From contig JBBHKE010001062.1 in NCBI GenBank assembly GCA_037447655.1, forward strand, positions 1 through 37,584: a stretch of DNA of 37,584 nucleotides, written 5' to 3'. This DNA comes from Zygnema cylindricum (taxonomy: Eukaryota; Streptophyta; Zygnematophyceae; Zygnematales; Zygnemataceae). The position numbers and the translations under genes are program-made. Positions 32,501 through 37,584 of the stretch are shown here, piece by piece. Below the pieces are notes generated by a model. That model made no database searches. It saw only the letters and a program-made list of their open reading frames with translations, and had not been told where the DNA came from. Within the stretch, counting starts at the first letter, position 1. Every line of letters starts with the position of its first letter.

Positions 32501-33982
32501 TTTGCTATGTGAAATCTTTCTCCTTTCAGCAAGAATAATGTAAAACTACAGAATTGTGAGTTAATACAAATTTTGTTGTCTTAGTTGTTTGGAAAAAGAT
32601 TGAGAGCAGCGTGAAGGAGTTCAATCTGTCCTTACACCTTCAGGGCAAATCAGAAAGTGTGTGTGGCTGGAGTGTGCTTAGTCAACTGGTTGTTTTTCAC
32701 TTTGAAGTATTGGAAGTTTTGTTAGAGAGATCCGTCTGAGTTTTGCTAACTAAGCTGGTCTGGGTTGGGCCCTAGAAGCCTTTCTAGTTTATAGCCGCAA
32801 TTCCAAGCAGTTTTTACATAGTTCCTTGGGCTATCCTACAAGTTAAGGAATACATTTCCCAGTATATCCTGATAGTGGGATGTGATGACTCGGTTTTATT
32901 TTGTAGTAAGATAAATAATTTACAGGGAATATATTTTGCTCGTAATGTAATAAGTCCGCCTTTAGCGATCCGGTCGCAAGTAATTTCACCCATTTCTTTT
33001 TTCTGTCTCCCTAAATCCACCTCACACGTATTTCTGAATATGTCTTCGACAGAACTTCTCTCCAAACTCCCCCAGAAAAAAAATAACCAAAGCATATCAC
33101 AATGCAAATCCATTGTTTCTTTATTTGTTGTGAAAAATGTTTTGGTTCTCTTGCCTCAGAGATCGGGTGGGTAGAGAACAGACAACGCGTCACGTACTTT
33201 GTGTACACACCTTTTGGACTCTCTATTCTCTCACCTATCCTCTGAATTACTAGGTAGCGAATCTTAGGGATGACGGACTTTGTTTGTTTTGTGCAACTGT
33301 TAAACTGTTTTTAAGTCAGTTTTTTGTACATCCGTGTAGCATGTCTTCCAAGAACCTTTTCGTGAACTCTATTGCCTTTACATGTTCATTCGCAAACCAC
33401 TGTTATTGTGCAAGTGCGTAGCATTACATGAAAAAGAACAATAAAATCAGAAATAGACCCTAGTGTATTTTTTTCTGAACAGAGCCGTTTCTTTCTCGAA
33501 TGCTGTATGCTAAAGCTCTAATTGAAATACAGGACGCCGGTCAATTTTCTTTTTGGAGTCCTTTTTCCTCTTGAAAGCTGTAATCAAAATAGGTTTTTTA
33601 GTCGGAACGATATCCCAGGCGACGAGGAGGTTTTGTTGTGGTAGCTAGGGTCAGTTGTGAAGAGTAATTGTCAAAATGGTCATTTTTCTGGAATTCAGGT
33701 TTTACGTCCATTAGCTCACCCTCATCTTCCCTTGTGCAAATGTCACGTCGAGCATACGATATGTTTTTCTGCAGTTATTTGGCATCATCTTTCCTTAACA
33801 CTTGATTACACTTGTGTACATTATTTGTCTGCTGAAACAAATTCCTATGTACTTGGTGAGAGGACAGCCTGACTTTGGCCAAGATGCTCATGACCAATCC
33901 TGGAGCCCGTATAGTGCTTCTCATCTATTGGCTCGGCCTCCACCTCTGGATGGCTGCTACGCTGTCTACATTGCGTGTTTGA
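20558..33982 (+). CDS. Giant tail-anchored coiled-coil protein, TNO1/AT4G31570-like family (10 exons)
   Basis: The model joins 20558-20596, 20787-21455, 22018-25191, 25537-29701, 30204-30379, 30730-31164, 31573-31842, 31949-32144, 32380-32473 and 33868-33982. All introns are GT-AG. The sum is 9333 nt, 3110 residues. The N-terminus has a basic GKKRLEEFRKKQ motif, then a Ser-rich linker to about residue 300, about 2700 residues of Glu/Lys/Leu heptads, a second Ser/Pro linker and one membrane helix (about 3088-3105) with the tail STLRV. From memory, plant proteins of the TNO1 (TGN-localised SYP41-interacting)/AT4G31570 type share the GRKKLQQFRQKK-like start, the REKL..AVKKGK blocks, the VKEANL..SAG.SKALAKL block and the LM..P..R...YW..H tail. 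The family is thought to tether vesicles at the trans-Golgi network, so the bulk would face the cytosol. Function here is inferred. Family membership is more certain than which paralogue it is. Confidence 0.82.
20787..21455 (+). CDS. Exon 2 of the coiled-coil gene (Ser/Thr-rich N-terminal region)
   Basis: 223 codons, phase 0 at both ends, between a TTACAG acceptor and a GTAATA donor. It begins LEEFRKKQSQKSG, completing the basic N-terminal motif. The rest is polar, Ser/Glu-rich and probably disordered. It includes EILRTPGVIRLTAP and a Glu/Asp-rich end, FSMDTDDISQLQQ. In plant relatives this segment links the N-terminal motif to the coiled coil. Confidence 0.85.
22018..25191 (+). CDS. Exon 3 of the coiled-coil gene (first half of the coiled coil)
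   Basis: 1058 codons, phase 0, from a TCCATGCAG acceptor to a GTGAGT donor. The first 90 residues are Ser/Pro-rich. After KYVERLEVKVAELQRRL the sequence is almost continuous heptads without Pro. A KLAGVREKLSMAVKKGKEVV block lies at about 23362-23421 (residues about 685-704) and is one of the two copies in the protein. The open frame runs on into intron 3 to 25404, where it becomes hydrophobic and non-heptad; that part is not exon. Confidence 0.92.
25537..29701 (+). CDS. Exon 4 of the coiled-coil gene (second half of the coiled coil)
   Basis: 1388 codons plus one base, from a CTTTGCAG acceptor to a GTAGAT donor (phase 1). It is heptad-rich throughout. Features are an Ala/Lys-rich stretch with a 28-codon tandem duplication (27748-27915), a second AVKKGK block at about 28441-28490 and, near 28020-28160, a less heptad-like patch with Trp residues (AKACWEAGGQAGEDL, then RAEDWTLG) that may be a hinge. 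Long antisense frames over this exon arise from its codon composition. Confidence 0.93.
30204..30379 (+). CDS. Exon 5 of the coiled-coil gene, with a frame break and alternative acceptor
   Basis: The downstream part reads LKEDLEVKEANLRHVSAGRS and then KALAKLTATADKLKEIHEQ, the most family-specific block of the gene, and ends phase 0 at a GTGTGC donor. Upstream, the heptad-like frame ELFRQVELFHKEKARSEQ starts at an acceptor ending 30189. That frame meets a TAG at 30258 and is offset from the downstream frame. If the acceptor ending at 30203 is used instead, the exon is open throughout, but about 19 residues become non-heptad (RTFPQRKSPF and so on). The CDS model uses 30204. A one-base loss between 30255 and 30262 explains the offset. 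Confidence 0.65.
30730..31164 (+). CDS. Exon 6 of the coiled-coil gene
   Basis: 145 codons, phase 0 at both ends, from a TTTTTGCAG acceptor to a GTGGGT donor. It is a continuous heptad coiled coil starting SEAIVCEAESKLQAK and ending VDQLRNK. It follows exon 5 in frame, matching the order in plant relatives, where an SES..SEVE-like block follows the SKALAKL block. Confidence 0.92.
31573..31842 (+). CDS. Exon 7 of the coiled-coil gene (end of the coiled coil)
   Basis: 90 codons, phase 0, from a GTGAACAG acceptor to a GTAAGG donor. It starts VRELTSEVEGLRASVQWRD, and the coiled coil fades into the acidic EDADGGDV. The open frame continues into the next intron to 31938 but is not coding there. 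Confidence 0.88.
31949..32144 (+). CDS. Exon 8 of the coiled-coil gene (Ser/Pro linker)
   Basis: 65 codons plus one base, from a GTATGCAG acceptor. It is a polar linker, SPAPVPASPSKMMP, then VRKTHGNN and AIDVDSPGSSSSS, close in pattern to the VRK...IDVDPGS linker I recall before the membrane anchor of plant relatives. The donor is ACTT|GTGAGG at 32145, phase 1. Without splicing the frame runs to a TAA at 32258-32260 and would give a protein without the anchor. Confidence 0.8.
32380..32473 (+). CDS. Exon 9 of the coiled-coil gene (juxtamembrane segment)
   Basis: 94 nt, entered in phase 1 after a strong polypyrimidine tract and a CCTAGCAG acceptor, left in phase 2 at AAG|GTGTGT. It reads TGVQRFAPISVAYPHLP and then STVNSAMDSFDRL, matching the pattern of the conserved segment before the anchor in relatives (aromatic-x-P, then hydrophobic-D). 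Exon 8 supplies the first base of its first codon and exon 10 the last base of its final codon. Confidence 0.75.
33440..33445 (+). promoter_or_regulatory. AATAAA inside intron 9
   Basis: A canonical polyadenylation hexamer lies in the last intron, upstream of the membrane-anchor exon. Use would end the mRNA before exon 10. Read-through of exon 9 would then stop at a TAA at about 32539-32541. Confidence 0.4.
33868..33982 (+). CDS. Exon 10 of the coiled-coil gene: tail-anchor transmembrane helix and stop
   Basis: 115 nt entered in phase 2 at GAGGACAG|C, giving Ser then LTLAKMLMTNPGAR. A hydrophobic helix follows (IVLLIYWLGLHLWMAA), then the tail STLRV and TGA at 33980-33982. The order LM, two residues, P, two residues, R, then a YW..H helix is the C-terminal signature I recall in plant TNO1/AT4G31570-like proteins. 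The phase fits exon 9 exactly although the intron is 1394 nt. The acceptor has a weak pyrimidine tract. Confidence 0.78.
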
Positions 33983-35450
33983 AGGGTTGGTCCCTTAACC
34001 CTACCTTACCATTTGCAGCTCTGGAAGTTTTTGGAGTTTTTTTCCATTTGTGTCTTTTGACAATGGTAATCATTTAAACTGTCAAGTGAGATCTCTGGAC
34101 ATAAATTTGCACTTTTATGCTCACATATTAATGGGCATTAACTGTCTGTTGTGTAGTTTTTGCTCTCATTTTTCTGTTGGGAGGACAAAGTGAAATGCAG
34201 TGTATCAGAGTGATGGGGCAGGTCTCAAGTGCATCCCAAAAGCGGCGGTTTTCCAATTAACCTCAAAAGGGCACCAGGCTGTTTTTGACCGTTTGAAGCA
34301 GAGTCCTGTAGCCTGGTACTAAATTTATATTCGGTTTTTTCCCTGTTGTGGTATGGTTGTGGTATGTTTGAGCAGAGATTGTGGAGAGAGGGTTGTGGTG
34401 CCTGTATTGGATGACCACTACGAAGATGTTACTAATGAACCTGCAACACTTTTTCGTTTCTCAAAACAGGTCAGTGTGCATAACCTAACTTTATCCTACC
34501 CTTGAAATGAGAGCCAATCACAGTTTGCATCAACTTTTTAGTAAGGAAAAATGATGCAACTTCTCTTCCAGGTTTTACTCCATTCAGGATTGTCACTAGG
34601 ATTGCTAATTTCCAAGAACACGGATGAAAAGTAATCCTTGTATACTAATCAGCATTTGGCTTGCATTGGAATAGTATTTGGTCGAATCTTTCCAGTCGAA
34701 TCTTTCCAGTCGAATCTTTCCAACCGAGTCTCCTGATGTTATAGTGAGGCAAATACTAGCTTTGACTTTTTGAATTAACATTTTTGCAGGTAAGAGCTCC
34801 AACACAGTTTTTAGCTACTTATAATTTGTGTGAATAGCTCCAACCTCATCCTTCATTATCTGAATGGCTTCAATGGCTCCAATCAGGAGCTGTCGCAATC
34901 CAAAAGCGTGACTTGTTTGAGTAGTTTATTTTACAACATTGGTCCAATGTACATTTTATTTTTTTAGTTCTACGACATCGGGTACAGATGAATTGTGCTT
35001 CTCTTTGAGTATATATAGGCCAAGAACGCCTTGTTTTGGCATATAGAAGGAACCACTTTTGAACGAAAGCTCTATGTGTAGTTTAGTACCTTGCTTAGCT
35101 TCCAAAAGAGTGCACAAATTAGAAGACATGTTCACTTCGTTCCTCAGTATGTGAAAATCCCACAAGACTTTGAGTTGCCTCGTTGTTTAATTAAAATGGA
35201 GACGGCAATATCCTCATTATGGCTTGTTGTGGAGGACTTTGCAAATTTTTTTGGACTGAGCCTGCATGGTTGTGCTCTTAAAAGTGGCTTGTATCCTATA
35301 TTTTTGGTGTATTCATACCACCGAAGGATAAACACCTGAAGGTGTCAAAGAAAGGCTAAGCTGCACCGTGAACCACAATCAGTTACACAACATTAATTTG
35401 CGCCCTTGAGTTTGACCCTCGAACCTAAAATAGAATCAATAAATATACTT
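33983..35450 (+). other. 3' flank of the coiled-coil gene
   Basis: No further gene is supported. A 14-bp unit, GTCGAATCTTTCCA, is repeated three times at 34681-34722. AATAAA at 35438-35443 could be a distal polyadenylation signal, with looser ATAAAT words from about 34098. A second hydrophobic frame ending at 34077 overlaps the true tail exon in another frame. Confidence 0.45.
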
Positions 35451-36477
35451 TTTCCTTTGCGCTAATATAGGTACGGTATAATTAATGTCAACTAGTGCAG
35501 TGTATGAAACGTGTCAGCTCATGCTAAAACTGCTCATTTCGAATAAACGTAACAAATGTGTGTAGGGTAATGGTGTCGACATGGGAAAGAAAGAAAGCGC
35601 GTCGACATGGGAAAATGCACTCAGCTTTGGTTCTCAGTCTTAAAGACGGGGAAAATCGCGCGAATGTCTTCTCACATGTTCAAACGTCGACTATGCAAAG
35701 ACAAACTATATCGGCTACAATATGGGAAAGTGTATGCAAATTATTTTCAGATGTGTAAATTATCGCTATTTTTTGTTGACGTTACGCCCTTGAAAATATA
35801 TATATTTTTGTACTTTAATATTTTTCTTACAGCAATATTGACTCACGGTGTAGTATACTTTAAGAGGATGACATGTACAACCAAACAAAAATAAAAAATC
35901 CAATTAAACGGCACTCAGACAACATTTTGTTTCTTGCAACAATCTTCTATTCTTGCTCCGTCAAAACGACTGATGTTCTCTTTTTAAAATCTTGCAAAGT
36001 CCTCTTCAACTCAGAAGCCTCCTTTTCTAAGTCTTGGATGGAAAAAAAACAATAAAAAAATACAATAAACAATATAAAAAAAAACAGTTATAAATCATAA
36101 AAAAATAAAAAAAAACAAAATGAAATATGTATTTTTTGGAGTCTTTTTTTCTGTTTTTAAAATCACAATTTGTTTGATTTCGAAATTATGATTGCTTGTT
36201 TAGTTTTTTAACTTGTAAAATAACAAAACAAATACAACAACAAATAAGTTTTTTTTTTTAATTATTAAAAAAAAAAAGTAAGATCTTTTGTGATATCCGA
36301 CAATAAGACTAAGAAAAAAAAGATTAAATTTATAACTGTAAAAATGCGAGGATTGTATAGTTGAGATACTAATTTTACAGCGACATGAAGGATTAAAAAA
36401 ATGTAAATGAAAAACCAATTAAATCAGAGCCACATTGTTGCGCATCATTCAACTGACGGCGGGCATTTGACTTTCCC
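35451..36477. other. AT-rich gene-free stretch
   Basis: No supported gene. GTCGACATGGGAAA occurs twice near 35575-35615. A-rich simple sequence dominates 36040-36130 and 36240-36330. Confidence 0.45.
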
Positions 36478-36811
36478 ATGTCGGTTGAGGAGGGATTTAT
36501 TTTGTCGATAGTGTGGACACGGTACGTTTTCAACAGTCGGTGGATAATTATTGGTCTACGGACGGTTCCTAAATCTTTTCATGAAATCACTTCAATTGAC
36601 GCAAGTATTTGCCATGCTACTTCCTTTTGTTCCCATGGACTCAGATGGTTTGCCATCGCGCTTTTCAATAAAGTCAGCCATTTTTATTTATTTTTTATAT
36701 TTTTTTAGTATTTCACTTCGCATGTCGGTTAAAGAGAGATTCATTTTGTCGATAGTGTCGACGCGGTACGCTATAAATTGCTGATGAATGAATATTGGTT
36801 CACAAATGGTT
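36478..36811. repeat. Direct repeat, spacing 243 bp
   Basis: CATGTCGGTT at 36478 and again at 36721 begins about 90 bp of similarity that includes ATTTTGTCGATAGTGT, CGGTACG and TATTGGT. No coding potential was recognised. The spacing equals the period of the 428-912 duplication but the sequences are unrelated. Confidence 0.75.
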
Positions 36812-37584
36812 GAAAAAAAAAAAAGAGAAAAAAAAAGAGTAAATGAGAAAAACAACAAAAACTAATAAACTGTTTTAGGATTTAAAAAAAAGGGAGAGGA
36901 AAAAAAATAAAAACCAACGATTTTTTTTTTTTTTTAATTAATTAAAGAGAGAGAAAAAAAGGGGGGGAGGGGGAGAAAAAAAAAGACAAGGGAAAAAATT
37001 GGGAAAAAAAGAGAAGAGAAAAAAAAAAAGGGTAAAGAGGAAAGGAATGGAAAAAAAGGGGTGAAAAACGGAAAGGAATTTTTCACTACAATTCAAAATT
37101 AAATACAAAAATGTAGTGAACTTCGATATTTAAAATATAGACAATGATTCTGAAATTATAAAATCAAAAAGTGTGTGCTAATGTATAGCCAAATATTATA
37201 AACTTAGCAAAATATGAACTAATTAGCTAATAAGAGAAAAAATTGGTATTTTATACAAAAATTAAACAATAGATACAGTTTACATCATGAAAATTTATTT
37301 AAAAGGGTAGAAACTTTAAACTTAGGGACAAAATAACTAAAACATAAGTTTAATTGTAAATAAGAAACTACTTTCTAAATCCAACAAATATGAATTAATA
37401 AATTTTTTAATTGGTTTCGCTATAGGTTTAAATAAATTACATGACAAATCGGACATACCAAATTATATTAACTATTTCTAAGATTAGTTGCCCAAGTATG
37501 GTATTTGTTGTCCAACCCTGCATAAGTTTCAGTGAAATAGATTTTGAATTAAAAAAACTTGATATTTTTAGGTTTAAAATTGAT
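36812..37584. other. Purine-rich then AT-rich right edge
   Basis: Bases 36812-37078 are almost pure A/G on the plus strand, with G runs near 36961. The rest is AT-rich with no frame of note. Confidence 0.6.

Noticed and set aside
33139-33252. Possible exon after TTGCCTCAG at about 33160
   Set aside because: The phase could fit, but the peptide has no family similarity and would remove the anchor.
34019-34077. Alternative hydrophobic last exon ending FHLCLLTMVII
   Set aside because: At first it looked like the membrane anchor. The exon at 33868-33982 fits the phase of exon 9 and the LM..P..R...YW..H signature much better.
1-37584. CRISPR array, prokaryotic operon or defence island
   Set aside because: Introns, LTR retrotransposon and low gene density show a eukaryotic nuclear genome. 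The repeats lack regular spacers of constant length.

Overview
The window comes from a streptophyte nuclear genome: a land plant or a close algal relative, and the fairly short introns would suit a non-seed plant. Three things support this: spliceosomal introns, a Ty3/gypsy LTR retrotransposon with a tRNA-iMet-like primer site, and a giant tail-anchored coiled-coil gene of a type I know only from plants. The intergenic DNA is AT-rich and packed with simple repeats, tandem duplications and palindromes. I cannot name the species.

Layout. 1-6130: gene-poor DNA with a 243-bp tandem duplication (428-912), a degenerate tandem array (about 1401-1600), a possible Ty1/copia-like LTR edge (about 1296), a cluster of palindromes built from one 25-bp motif (4106-5195), a pyrimidine microsatellite (5454-5551) and a TA microsatellite. 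6131 to about 13855: one full-structure but coding-dead Ty3/gypsy element on the minus strand (5' LTR at the high-coordinate end), with PBS, leader, gag with three zinc knuckles, protease, RT, RNase H, integrase, PPT and 3' LTR. It sits in a TA microsatellite that continues to about 14262. 14263-20557: more gene-free DNA with dispersed repeats that also occur in the left part of the window, perfect palindromes and short tandem arrays.

20558-33982, plus strand: the only intact-looking host gene. I resolve it into ten coding exons joined by GT-AG introns, with consistent phases 0,0,0,1,0,0,0,1,2. The sum is 9333 nt, about 3110 residues. The protein starts with a short basic motif split by intron 1, continues as roughly 2800 residues of coiled coil, and ends in a single transmembrane helix with a five-residue tail. 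This architecture and several motifs match, from memory, the plant TNO1 (TGN-localised SYP41-interacting protein)/AT4G31570-like family of trans-Golgi tethers. Two points deserve attention. Exon 5 has a one-base frame break that is neutralised only if an acceptor 14 nt downstream is used. The membrane anchor lies on its own exon behind a 1.4-kb intron that contains an AATAAA.

33983-37584: downstream DNA with a possible polyadenylation signal near 35438, a 243-bp-spaced direct repeat, and A-rich or purine-rich low-complexity sequence. I saw no tRNA, rRNA, CRISPR array or prokaryote-like operon. Most other open frames are antisense shadows of the coiled-coil gene or chance frames in AT-rich DNA.
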